Source of the DNA: an uncultured Bacilli bacterium
GTDB lineage: Bacteria > Bacillota_I > Bacilli_A > RF39 > UBA660
Reading direction: 5' to 3'
Length of the DNA stretch: 13,542 bases
NCBI GenBank assembly: GCA_944358565.1
Contig: CALVRK010000019.1
Location: 1 to 13,542, forward strand
This document shows positions 1 through 7,230 of the stretch, one piece after another. The number at the start of each line of letters is the position of its first letter. The stretch's first letter is position 1. Below the pieces are notes generated by a model. That model had not been told where the DNA came from and did no database searches. It saw nothing but the letters and a program-made list of their open reading frames with translations. The position numbers were made by a program, and so were the translations under genes.

Positions 1-655
1 ATACTGTGTTTAAAAAATGTCTATCGTGGGACACTAATATGATTGTGCCTTTATAATCAGATAAAAAGTTTTCTAACCATATTTTACTTTGAATATCTAA
101 ACCATTAGTAGGCTCATCTAAAAGTAATATGTCAGGGTCTCCAAATAAAGCTTGGGCAAGTAACGCTTTAACCTTGTCTTTATCTTTTAAGTTTTCCATT
201 TTTTGATCAAATAATTCGTTTGGAATACCTAAGCCAGCAAGTAATATAGAAGCATCACTCTCGGCTTCCCAGCCCTTTAATGCTTCAAATTCAGCTTCCA
301 ATTCACCGACTTTAATTCCATCTTCATTGGTAAAATCTTCTTTCATATATAATGCATCTTTTTCTTTCATAATTTTATATAATCTATCATTTCCCATAAT
401 AACAGTATCTAGTACAGTATAATCGTTATATAAATTATGATCTTGCTTTAAATAGGAAAGTCTTTCACCTTTATCTTTTATAATTTCACCAGTGCTACTT
501 TCTATTTGACCAGTTAATATTTTAAGTAAAGTTGATTTACCAGCACCATTTGCTCCTATTACTCCATAACAGTTACCTTCTGTAAATTCTAAATTAACAT
601 TTTCAAATAATACTCTTTTACCATATCTAACTGATAAATTTTGAACTTTAAGCAT
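1..655 (-). CDS. ABC-F family ATPase, YbiT-like (3' end cut by window edge)
   Basis: The first 218 residues of an ABC-F protein can be read; the frame is open to base 1, so the C-terminal half lies outside the window. ABC-F proteins are soluble twin-ATPase proteins that bind the ribosomal E site and assist translation or give antibiotic protection; they have no membrane domain. Visible are Walker A GANGAGKST (34-42), the Q-loop region (YLKQD, 68-72), an insertion of the arm type (about 90-135), Walker B ILLLDEPTN (176-184) and the switch histidine in SHDRHFLN (H210). The overall pattern, including VLDTVIMG and LLAQALF.DPDILLLDEPTN, is that of the YbiT subgroup. The usual LSGGQ signature is degenerate here (MENLKDKDKVKALL, about 153-166). 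The start is the ATG at 655, preceded by AGGTGAT six bases upstream. It follows smc on the same strand but has its own promoter. Family assignment is firm; the exact role is inferred. Confidence 0.93.
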   Translation of the reverse strand, partial: MLKVQNLSVRYGKRVLFENVNLEFTEGNCYGVIGANGAGKSTLLKILTGQIESSTGEIIKDKGERLSYLKQDHNLYNDYTVLDTVIMGNDRLYKIMKEKDALYMKEDFTNEDGIKVGELEAEFEALKGWEAESDASILLAGLGIPNELFDQKMENLKDKDKVKALLAQALFGDPDILLLDEPTNGLDIQSKIWLENFLSDYKGTIILVSHDRHFLNTV

Positions 656-672
656 AATTCATCACCTATTAC

Positions 673-700
673 ATTATACAGGAAAAGTCTTGTTTTTCAA
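673..700 (-). promoter_or_regulatory. Promoter of the ABC-F gene
   Basis: On the minus strand there is a -35 box TTGAAA (695-700, five of six consensus bases), a 16-base spacer and a perfect -10 box TATAAT (673-678). Transcription would start near 666-667, immediately at the Shine-Dalgarno AGGTGAT (661-667), giving a very short leader of about 11-12 bases before the ATG at 655. Confidence 0.8.
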
Positions 701-702
701 AG

Positions 703-730
703 AAAAAAAGAAGATTATTCAATATCTTCT
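703..730 (-). terminator. Rho-independent terminator of smc
   Basis: On the minus strand AGAAGAT (724-730) pairs perfectly with ATCTTCT (709-715) around an 8-base loop, followed by six more T (703-708). The hairpin includes the last smc codons and its TAA stop. It separates smc from the ABC-F promoter just downstream. Confidence 0.75.
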
Positions 731-3654
731 AATTTAACACTCACAAGTTTACTAACACCTGATTCCTGCATGGTTATACCGTATAATATATCGGCATATT
801 CCATGGTTTTCTTTTTATGCGTTATAATTATAAATTCTGATTTATCTTTTAGTTTTTGAACATACTGACCAAAAGTATCGACATTTGCTTCATCTAAAGC
901 GGCTTCAACTTCATCTAACACACAAAATGGTGAAGGTTTAGATTTAATTATAGCAAACAATAAACTGATGGCTGTTAAAGTTTTTTCACCGCCTGAGAGT
1001 AATGTTATACTGCTTAGTTTTTTTCCTGGAGGTGAAGCTACAATATCGATTCCTGTTTCTAGGATGTTATTTGGTTCAGTTAGTTTTAATTCGGCATGGC
1101 CACCTTTAAATAATTCTCTAAATGTTTCACTAAAATTAGTACTTATAGTTTTAAAAGTACTTGAAAATTCACTTATCATTACTTTATCCATTTCATCGAT
1201 TATTTCAAGTAAGGTATTTTCTGCTTCATTTAAATCTTCAATCTGTTTATTTAAAAAGGTATATCTTTCATTCACTTCTTCATATTCTTCTGGAGCAGTC
1301 AAATTAACTATTCCTAAATCTTTCACTTTTTTCTTTAACTTACTGACTTCTGATTTAGCTAGATTAAAATCAATATCTAGCTTATAATTTTCTTTAGCTT
1401 TTTCATAAGTCATACTATAGTTTTCTGTTAAAGTGTTTAATAAATTATCTAATTTAACTTCTAATCTACTAGCTTTAATTTCTAAATCTTTTAATTCGTT
1501 TGATTTAGATGAATATAAAGAGTTTTCTTTCTTTAATGATGCTTCATAATCTTCTAATGTTTCATTTAAATTTTGTTTTTCTCTATTCAAAGAAGATAGT
1601 TCTTGTTCGGCTTTGGTTTTAGTTTTTAAGGCAGCATAATATTTATTTAATATTTCTTCTTCTTCATCAGATAATTCGCCATTTAATAGTTTATTATTAC
1701 TCTTTATATCAAAGGTTATTTGTTCTAATTCTAATTGTAAATTATTTAGTTTAATTTTTTTAGTATTTAATTCTTCTTCTTTTAATAATTTATCTTTATT
1801 TAAAAGATATATTTTATCTTCGGTAGCTTTTAAATTATAGTCTATTTCATTAATTTCGTTTTCTATTTCTTTTATTTTAGAAAAAATGAGATCTTTTTGT
1901 TTTAAATTATTTTCAAGTTCGTATTTATCACTAATGACATTACGAGCTTTATTTTGTTTACCACCAGTCATAGACCCGCCAACATGAATGATCTCTCCAT
2001 CTAAAGTAACAATTCTATAATGATTATTAATTAGTTTACTAATGTTTGTAGCTGAGTCAATATCTTTAGTAACAATAATGTTTCCTAGTTGATTTAAAAT
2101 AATATTTGTATATTTAGAATTATATTTAACGAGATTACTAGCAATATCTATATAACCATTATGACCTTTAATTTTGTTTAAAGCTTCGTTATCAATATAT
2201 TTTGGTTTAATAACGTTTAATGGGAAAAAGGTAGCCCTACCAATAGTTTTTAAATAATTAATTGCTTCTTTAGCCGATTTTTCATCGTCGACAATTATAT
2301 TATTAGTATTATATCCTAGTGATGTTGTAATAGCTAAGGCATATTTTTCATCGGTTTCAATTAAATTACCCAAAGCGTTATGAATACCTCTTAGTTTTGG
2401 ATTATTTAAAACGCTTTTTACTGGAAGTGGGAGTGCTCCCCCATTTTCAATTTCTCTTTGTAAATTTTCAATTTTAAATTCTAAATTATTGCTTTCTCTT
2501 ATAAGGTTAGTTAATCTAATTTCTAAGTTATTTTTATCTTTTTTAATATCGTTTTGAGTTATTTCTTCCTCTTTTATTTTACTATTAAATTTATTTAAAT
2601 CTTCAGCTAAATGGTGGATATCACCATTTAGTTTTTCAACATTATTTTTAATAGTTAATTCTTTTTCTTTTAAATCTAAAATGTTTTGATGTATTTTAGA
2701 GTCATTGACTTTATTTTTCTGACGTTCTTGAATTAAAACTTTTTTACTATTTAATCTTTCAGCTAAGGTGGTTAATTCTAATACTTTATCTTGCATAGCT
2801 TTTATTTGTTCATCTAATGAAGCAATATCACTTTTATATTTTTCTATTTTAGCTTCGCTTTGATTACCGGTTGTCATTAATCTTAATACTTCTTCATTTA
2901 AAGAATCAATTTTATCTTTACTGCTTTGATAATCAAAGTTAATATTTGTAATATCTTCAGTAATTAAAGCGATTTCTAAGTTTTCTAATTTATTATTGAC
3001 CTCTTTATATTCTAAGGCTTTATCTCTAGCTTCTTTTAAAGGATTTAGTCTATCTTCTAACTCTTTTAAAATGTCATTAATTCTTTTTTTATTATCATGG
3101 GTTTTATCTAATTTTTTAATAGCCTCTTCTTTCCGACGTTTATATTTTAAAACGCCTGAAGCTTCTTCGAAAATAATTCTCCTATCTGCCGGTTTGCTAG
3201 AAATAATACTTTCGATTTTACCTTGAGAGATTATATTAAAACTTTCTTTAGCAATTCCACTATCCAATAATAAATTAGTTAAATCTTTTAGTCTTACCCT
3301 TTCGCCATTTAAAAAATACTCATTAGTTCCATCTTTGTAGACTCTTCTTTTAATTTCAACTTCATCATAATCTAAAGGTAGATAATGATCAGAATTTTCA
3401 AAAGTTAAGGATACAGAAGCGACATTCATGGCATTTCGTGATTTACTACCAGAAAAAATGACATCAGTCATAGTTCCGTCACCTCTTAAAGATTTTACTG
3501 ATTGTTCGCCCAATACCCACCTAATGGCATCGACGACGTTACTTTTACCTGATCCGTTAGGCCCAACAATACCATTAATACCTTTTTCAAACTCCAAATT
3601 AGTTTTATCAGCGAAAGATTTAAAGCCATGGGCTTTTAAAGATTTTAAATACAT
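715..3654 (-). CDS. smc: Chromosome segregation/condensation ATPase SMC (short-armed)
   Basis: SMC forms a ring-shaped dimer that, with ScpA and ScpB, compacts and helps segregate the nucleoid. Of 979 residues, the N-terminal head carries Walker A GPNGSGKS (31-38). A first coiled-coil arm spans about 175-405, a hinge about 408-567 ends in the glycine-rich VGGSMTGG, a second arm runs to about 780, and the C-terminal head has signature LSGGEK (886-891), Walker B VLDEVEAALDEAN (about 912-924) and switch His 946 (ITHKK). All catalytic elements are present. Usual Bacillota SMC is near 1180 residues; the shortfall falls in the two arms, as in Mycoplasma SMC (P115). The ATG at 3654 is chosen because MYLKSL matches the conserved SMC start and AGGGTG lies 8 bases upstream; an in-frame GTG at 3663 abuts that site and is unlikely. 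The gene has its own promoter and terminator, and is not next to rnc or ftsY. Confidence 0.97.
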   Translation of the reverse strand: MYLKSLKAHGFKSFADKTNLEFEKGINGIVGPNGSGKSNVVDAIRWVLGEQSVKSLRGDGTMTDVIFSGSKSRNAMNVASVSLTFENSDHYLPLDYDEVEIKRRVYKDGTNEYFLNGERVRLKDLTNLLLDSGIAKESFNIISQGKIESIISSKPADRRIIFEEASGVLKYKRRKEEAIKKLDKTHDNKKRINDILKELEDRLNPLKEARDKALEYKEVNNKLENLEIALITEDITNINFDYQSSKDKIDSLNEEVLRLMTTGNQSEAKIEKYKSDIASLDEQIKAMQDKVLELTTLAERLNSKKVLIQERQKNKVNDSKIHQNILDLKEKELTIKNNVEKLNGDIHHLAEDLNKFNSKIKEEEITQNDIKKDKNNLEIRLTNLIRESNNLEFKIENLQREIENGGALPLPVKSVLNNPKLRGIHNALGNLIETDEKYALAITTSLGYNTNNIIVDDEKSAKEAINYLKTIGRATFFPLNVIKPKYIDNEALNKIKGHNGYIDIASNLVKYNSKYTNIILNQLGNIIVTKDIDSATNISKLINNHYRIVTLDGEIIHVGGSMTGGKQNKARNVISDKYELENNLKQKDLIFSKIKEIENEINEIDYNLKATEDKIYLLNKDKLLKEEELNTKKIKLNNLQLELEQITFDIKSNNKLLNGELSDEEEEILNKYYAALKTKTKAEQELSSLNREKQNLNETLEDYEASLKKENSLYSSKSNELKDLEIKASRLEVKLDNLLNTLTENYSMTYEKAKENYKLDIDFNLAKSEVSKLKKKVKDLGIVNLTAPEEYEEVNERYTFLNKQIEDLNEAENTLLEIIDEMDKVMISEFSSTFKTISTNFSETFRELFKGGHAELKLTEPNNILETGIDIVASPPGKKLSSITLLSGGEKTLTAISLLFAIIKSKPSPFCVLDEVEAALDEANVDTFGQYVQKLKDKSEFIIITHKKKTMEYADILYGITMQESGVSKLVSVKLEDIE

Positions 3655-3680
3655 AATTATCACACCCTACACTATGTTTA

Positions 3681-3709
3681 ATTATACAATAATTTGACAT
3701 TTTGCGCAA
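3681..3709 (-). promoter_or_regulatory. Promoter of smc
   Basis: A perfect -10 box TATAAT (3681-3686) lies on the minus strand, with a partial -35 TTGCGC (3704-3709) 17 bases upstream. The predicted start near 3674 gives a 20-base leader to the ATG at 3654. The -35 box lies inside the 8-base palindrome TTGCGCAA (3702-3709), a possible operator, though this could be chance. Confidence 0.65.
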
Positions 3710-3715
3710 TTAATG

Positions 3716-3747
3716 AAAGGAAAAAGTTCCATTAATAATTGGAACTT
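3716..3747 (-). terminator. Rho-independent terminator after the 76-residue gene
   Basis: On the minus strand AAGTTCCA (3740-3747) pairs perfectly with TGGAACTT (3724-3731) across an 8-base loop. The stem is followed by TTTCCTTT. It lies about 24 bases past the stop of the small gene at 3771 and just upstream of the smc promoter, so it insulates smc. Confidence 0.75.
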
Positions 3748-3770
3748 ATAATTTGGATACATATATTTAA

Positions 3771-4001
3771 TTATTTAGTTTTAGAAGATTTGTTATTATC
3801 AATCATTTTTTCTACAGCTGTGATATAATCTTTTGCTTCGTCTTCACTTATTTCGGTAAATAATTCTGGATGCTTTTCTATACCTTTAAGTTCGGGAACG
3901 CTATACCAAATGCGGGCTTTAAAACTATATTGAAATATTTGACCCATTTGTTTTTTTAATAAAACTAGATTTCCTTCACATAGAAAAAATCTTTTATTCA
4001 T
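3771..4001 (-). CDS. Small hypothetical protein, 76 residues
   Basis: I do not recognise this protein. It has 76 residues with no signal peptide or membrane segment evident. The N-terminal half is basic and aromatic (for example KARIWYSVPELKG, about 28-40), the middle acidic (TEISEDEAKDY), and the end is a short helix followed by a lysine-rich tail (SSKTK). The start is well supported: AAGGAGGTG (4006-4014), a near-perfect ribosome site, lies 4 bases before the ATG. Its high translation signal and own terminator indicate a genuine gene. It sits 72 bases downstream of the putative metallopeptidase gene, from which it might also be read through, because no clear terminator separates them. Function unknown. 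Confidence 0.75.
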   Translation of the reverse strand: MNKRFFLCEGNLVLLKKQMGQIFQYSFKARIWYSVPELKGIEKHPELFTEISEDEAKDYITAVEKMIDNNKSSKTK

Positions 4002-4020
4002 TTTACACCTCCTTGTGTTA

Positions 4021-4049
4021 ATTATTGCAAGAATAAAATAACCTGTTGG
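4021..4049 (-). promoter_or_regulatory. Possible promoter of the 76-residue gene
   Basis: An extended -10 element TGCAATAAT (AATAAT at 4021-4026 with TG upstream) is 17 bases from a weak -35 CCAACA (4044-4049, three of six). It would start transcription near 4014, at the edge of the Shine-Dalgarno site. Weaker than the other promoters in the window. Confidence 0.4.
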
Positions 4050-4080
4050 CGCGCACTTGTGAAATCATTTTTATTATTGC
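4027..4080. repeat. Imperfect inverted repeat around a GC-rich loop
   Basis: The arms GCAAGAATAAAA (4027-4038) and TTTTATTATTGC (4069-4080) are inverted repeats of 12 bases with one mismatch. They flank a 30-base loop that holds a GC-rich patch, GGCGCGCACTTG (4048-4059), unusual in this AT-rich DNA. One arm overlaps the stop of the metallopeptidase gene. No T-run follows, so it is not a standard terminator. Arms this AT-rich can arise by chance. Confidence 0.35.
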
Positions 4081-5840
4081 CTTATTTTTTTATTATTTGT
4101 TTTTTTATGTTCTAACATACTAGTTAATATTTCATCGCGTTTATCAATAATTTCATAAAAAGTTTTGGTGTTTTCATTATTTTCTTTGTTTTTTAAATCT
4201 TCATATAATTTAACTGAGTTAAAGCCTAACCATTTATCTTTAAATATATGAAATAATTCGTTTAACTTGTTGAAGTTTTCTTCACCGCAGGCCTCAAAAA
4301 GATAATTCATATTTCCCCGCCGGCTAGCTAATATTTCTTTTTTAAATGTTTCATAAAATGTTTGCACTAAAAATCTTGTGTTTTCATAGCCTGTACCACC
4401 TTTTATTTTAGCGCTATTTGAATCACAGAAAATATATATACCTTTTTCATGCAACTTTTCTGTTATTTCTTGGGCAATTATTTCATTGATTATTTCACTA
4501 AAAAGTTCATATTCTCTTTTTTTAGTATCTTCATATAGTGGGTAAAGATCACTTTCAGGAGTTGCTGATTCATGAAAGCTTTCCCATCCACAAGTGTAAT
4601 CGGCACCTGCATTACTTACATTTATTAACTCTAGTTCGTATACGTGATTTAACTCATGAATTATTCTTTTGTCCATAAAATCATCTATATTATCAAAGTT
4701 GATATTAACCAAAGAAAAAGGAATATAACTATTATTTTCTTTTTTTACATTAGGTGTTACATAGGTGCCAGCATATAAAAATGTTCCAGCATTATATCCA
4801 TCATCTTTAAGGTATAAATCTAAAGAATCTATTTTGTTTCTTGTTTTTTTATATTCAAAAATTGAAGTAAAATAATCATTATACATTCTCATTTCTAAAT
4901 CTTCTTTGAAGCTACGAATATCTTTAATTAAATCTTGACTTGGAATAATCTTTTGACATTTATGGTTATTTTGATAATTTTGATATTCGTCACCTAGATC
5001 TAAGCCCATTTCTTTAAAAAAATTAATCCGATCATTAAGAATTGAAGTAACTTGCCATGAAATTGATTTTGGATCATCAATAATTTTTTGGCTTTCTTTA
5101 CTAAAAGCTTCAATTATAGATGGAATTTCTAAAGTATAACCTAAATATAGTAACATTTTGTTACTTAAATAACCCTTTTCTTTGAAATCTTGAATTTCTT
5201 TGTCTGAAAAACAATTTTGGAATTTTTCGGCCAATTCTAAAGTATATTTTCTTTTTAGATCTTTTTTTATTTTTTTACATTCATTTAAATAATCTATGTA
5301 AGGTTGGATTTCTTTTTTAAAGATATTATATTCATTTATTATATCTTGATAAATGGCATATATTTTATCAAGTTCTGTTGAATCGCTTGTTTTAATAAAT
5401 GTTTCAATATCTTCTACGTTTGGGTAAAACAAATTTATAAGAGGTTTTATATCTCTAATAAATGAATTTTTAAGATATATTGGCATGTCTTCATCATTAA
5501 TTATTCTTTTATATTTTTCTATGGGCAAAAGATTTGGATAAGCAAAGGCCGGTTCATTATCTCCAAAAATTTTATTAATATTTTCTTCAGTATAACTAAG
5601 ATTTATTTTATTAAAAAATGATTTTATTAATTCTTGGCTGTAATCTTTTTTTAAATTAAAAATTTTATTTTTTAAGCCATTTGGGGTTTGTGTACAAATT
5701 AAAAGGATATTTTGAAATTTTTGCTCAATAATTTTTCTGTTTTCTTCACCATAATATTCGATAAATGTTTCTGTGATTTGTGGCAAATAAGTTCGAAGGG
5801 TTATTTCCGGAGATATTTTTCTTTTTAAATATTCAATCAT
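4074..5840 (-). CDS. Putative zinc metallopeptidase-like protein (HExxH), family unknown
   Basis: The product is 588 residues with no signal peptide or membrane segment seen, so probably cytoplasmic. The first 390 residues are mostly helical, lysine- and glutamate-rich, and unrecognised. The only strong signature is RIIHELNHVYE, in which HELNH (395-399) fits the zinc-binding HExxH rule with uncharged flanks. About 50-60 residues later come glutamates in LFSEIINEIIAQE (about 446-458), one of which could be the third metal ligand as in gluzincins. A Gly/Trp/Ser-rich segment (about 412-423) lies between. The start is the ATG at 5840, with AGGTGA five bases upstream; an in-frame GTG at 5849 falls inside that site and is unlikely. 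It overlaps the 84-residue gene by 8 bases (ATGATTGA), implying translational coupling. The peptidase activity is inferred from the motif; the substrate is unknown. Confidence 0.8.
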   Translation of the reverse strand: MIEYLKRKISPEITLRTYLPQITETFIEYYGEENRKIIEQKFQNILLICTQTPNGLKNKIFNLKKDYSQELIKSFFNKINLSYTEENINKIFGDNEPAFAYPNLLPIEKYKRIINDEDMPIYLKNSFIRDIKPLINLFYPNVEDIETFIKTSDSTELDKIYAIYQDIINEYNIFKKEIQPYIDYLNECKKIKKDLKRKYTLELAEKFQNCFSDKEIQDFKEKGYLSNKMLLYLGYTLEIPSIIEAFSKESQKIIDDPKSISWQVTSILNDRINFFKEMGLDLGDEYQNYQNNHKCQKIIPSQDLIKDIRSFKEDLEMRMYNDYFTSIFEYKKTRNKIDSLDLYLKDDGYNAGTFLYAGTYVTPNVKKENNSYIPFSLVNINFDNIDDFMDKRIIHELNHVYELELINVSNAGADYTCGWESFHESATPESDLYPLYEDTKKREYELFSEIINEIIAQEITEKLHEKGIYIFCDSNSAKIKGGTGYENTRFLVQTFYETFKKEILASRRGNMNYLFEACGEENFNKLNELFHIFKDKWLGFNSVKLYEDLKNKENNENTKTFYEIIDKRDEILTSMLEHKKTNNKKIRQ

Positions 5841-6087
5841 TGGTATCACCTATTAAATTTTTGAGGGCTATATAACCTTTTGGGTATTTGCCGCAGCCAA
5901 TATATTCAGAGTTTTTATTATTAGTGGTGACCTTTATTTGATATTCTTCTCCATATAATATATGATTAGAAAAACTTTTAGAAGGCCAATATCTTATTAT
6001 TCTAATTATATTATTTATTTTATCTTTATCATTAATGCGATAATATTTGTTATTAATATTGATTTCTATATATAAAATATCCGACAA
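5833..6087 (-). CDS. Small hypothetical protein, 84 residues, TTG start
   Basis: I do not recognise this protein. It is 84 residues, begins MSDILYIEININNKYYRI, and contains a tryptophan-proline turn (IIRYWPSKS), a probable strand (EEYQIKV) and a glycine-rich end (YIGCGKYPKGYIAL). It reads as a small soluble alpha/beta domain with no membrane segment. There is no internal methionine codon. The start is TTG at 6087, set by GAGGTGAT (6091-6098) in front of it; a TAG upstream in the same frame rules out a much longer form. It is the first gene after a strong promoter and its TGA stop overlaps the start of the HExxH gene, so the two are very probably one operon and may work together, perhaps as small partner or regulator and enzyme. 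That link is inference. Confidence 0.72.
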   Translation of the reverse strand: MSDILYIEININNKYYRINDKDKINNIIRIIRYWPSKSFSNHILYGEEYQIKVTTNNKNSEYIGCGKYPKGYIALKNLIGDTND

Positions 6088-6090
6088 AAT

Positions 6091-6098
6091 ATCACCTC
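6091..6098 (-). promoter_or_regulatory. Ribosome binding site fixing the TTG start
   Basis: GAGGTGAT on the minus strand ends 3 bases before the TTG at 6087, with the GAGG core 7 bases away. It decides the start, because the reading frame has no ATG at all. Confidence 0.65.
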
Positions 6099-6113
6099 TA
6101 TTTTCCTATATTT

Positions 6114-6142
6114 AATATAACACAAAGTGTAGCAGGTGTAAA
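6114..6142 (-). promoter_or_regulatory. Promoter of the 84-residue/HExxH operon
   Basis: The -35 box TTTACA (6137-6142, five of six), an exact 17-base spacer and the -10 box TATATT (6114-6119) with an upstream TG (extended -10) form a near-consensus housekeeping promoter. Transcription should start near 6107, giving a 20-base leader. The spacer holds the inverted repeat ACACTTTGTGT (6119-6129 region), which could be a repressor site. Confidence 0.8.
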
Positions 6143-6148
6143 TAAAGA

Positions 6149-6172
6149 AAAAACATCTATTATGATGCTTTT
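6149..6172 (-). terminator. Weak terminator at the end of the glycosyltransferase gene
   Basis: On the minus strand AAAAGCATC (6164-6172) pairs with GATGTTTTT (6149-6157) around a 6-base loop that holds the TAA stop. Only CATC/GATG is a strong core; the rest is one G-U and four A-U pairs, so the stem merges with the T-run. It lies just upstream of the next promoter. Confidence 0.5.
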
Positions 6173-7215
6173 CTTTTGATCAATTGCCGGTCAGCTTCAA
6201 TACTTGGTTTTAATTCATCTATGTTGCTTTTTCTTTCAAAGTTTCCAATTAACAAATCAACATGTTTTTTTAAAAGTTTTAAATATGGTAACCTAAGGTA
6301 TTCTCTATATAATTCATTATCTTTATACGTGGGATACATAAGTTCCATGACATTTATGTAGTCCCTGAAAATTTTCCTTTTTTCATTTGGAGTAACATTT
6401 ATCCATAAAGAACTTATTAGATACTTTAAGGAACCGTGCACAGCATATAATTTTTTTAGTTCTTCTTCGTATAATTGAACAACATCACCTAAATTGTTTT
6501 TTAACATTTCAAAAACTTCAAAAAATTGAAATATATCATCAGCAAATAAGGCATCTTTGACGGAGGTGTTATATAATCCTATTCTATAACTGTATACTGG
6601 TCTATTTATATAGAAAAATTTTTCGCTTCTAGCTATTAATGCAGGAACTAAAGCTAAATCTTCCCATTTATATCTATTTGGAAATCTTAAGTCGCCAATT
6701 ATTTCTCTTGAAAAAAGTTTGTTACCAACATTTGGCATTTCTTTAAAAGGAACTGATTTATTTTCTTTAATTTGATATAGTCCTTCTTTAGATAAAACTG
6801 AAGTATTGCCTGCATCACCAAGTCTGATTTTTAACCCTAAAAGGTCAATATAAGTATGATATTTGCCAATAACAGTATCTAAATTATATTCATCAGCTAT
6901 AGAAACCATAGTTTCTAGGCTTGCATTAGAATATAAACTATCATCCGCATCAATAAATTTTATATATTTTCCGGTTGCAACATCTAGTCCGACATTTCTA
7001 GCGGCAGCAGCTCCACCATTATCGGTTATAAATAGTTGAAAGTTTTTACGATTTAAAGAATATTTTTCTATTTTATCTAAACTATTATCAGTACTTCCAT
7101 CGTTAATTAATATGACTTCATAATCTTTAAAAGATTGATCTATTATGCTATCAAGACAATTTTCAATATATTTTTCGGCGTTATAAACAGGAATTATAAT
7201 ACTAACTTTAGCCAT
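6160..7215 (-). CDS. Family 2 glycosyltransferase
   Basis: A GT-A fold enzyme of family GT2, which transfers a sugar from a nucleotide-sugar to a glycan or lipid acceptor. In 351 residues, the start MAKVSIIIPVYNAEKYI is the classic first strand. It is followed by the nucleotide-binding VILINDGSTD (35-42 region), NGGAAAARNVGL (about 66-77), and the metal-binding DADD (89-92) in IKFIDADDS. KWEDLALVPALIA, in the C-terminal half, has the acidic pair typical of the acceptor site. No membrane segment is seen, so it is probably cytosolic or peripherally attached. The ATG at 7215 is chosen over upstream in-frame starts because AAGGAG (7225-7230) lies 9 bases before it and the GT2 homology begins there. 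That site overlaps the stop of the SGNH gene (TAAGGAG), so translation is coupled. The acceptor is unknown; a surface polysaccharide or glycoprotein is the likely class. Confidence 0.92.
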   Translation of the reverse strand: MAKVSIIIPVYNAEKYIENCLDSIIDQSFKDYEVILINDGSTDNSLDKIEKYSLNRKNFQLFITDNGGAAAARNVGLDVATGKYIKFIDADDSLYSNASLETMVSIADEYNLDTVIGKYHTYIDLLGLKIRLGDAGNTSVLSKEGLYQIKENKSVPFKEMPNVGNKLFSREIIGDLRFPNRYKWEDLALVPALIARSEKFFYINRPVYSYRIGLYNTSVKDALFADDIFQFFEVFEMLKNNLGDVVQLYEEELKKLYAVHGSLKYLISSLWINVTPNEKRKIFRDYINVMELMYPTYKDNELYREYLRLPYLKLLKKHVDLLIGNFERKSNIDELKPSIEADRQLIKRKAS

Positions 7216-7224
7216 AATTATATT

Positions 7225-7230
7225 CTCCTT
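7225..7230 (-). promoter_or_regulatory. Ribosome binding site of the glycosyltransferase, overlapping the upstream stop
   Basis: AAGGAG on the minus strand shares bases with the TAA stop of the SGNH gene (7229-7231). It fixes the start at 7215 and couples the two genes. Confidence 0.75.

Noticed and set aside
968..1387. Plus-strand open frame of 139 codons inside smc
   Set aside because: It is antisense to a clear SMC C-terminal head, has no recognisable domain, and its composition mirrors the complementary coding strand.
3695..3700. Plus-strand TTGACA resembling a perfect -35 box
   Set aside because: No -10 box lies 16-18 bases downstream on the plus strand, and no plus-strand gene follows.
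5833..6087. Mycoplasma-type genetic code (TGA as Trp)
   Set aside because: Tryptophans checked in SMC, RpoC and the 84-residue protein are TGG, and TGA acts as a stop with a standard overlap to the next gene.
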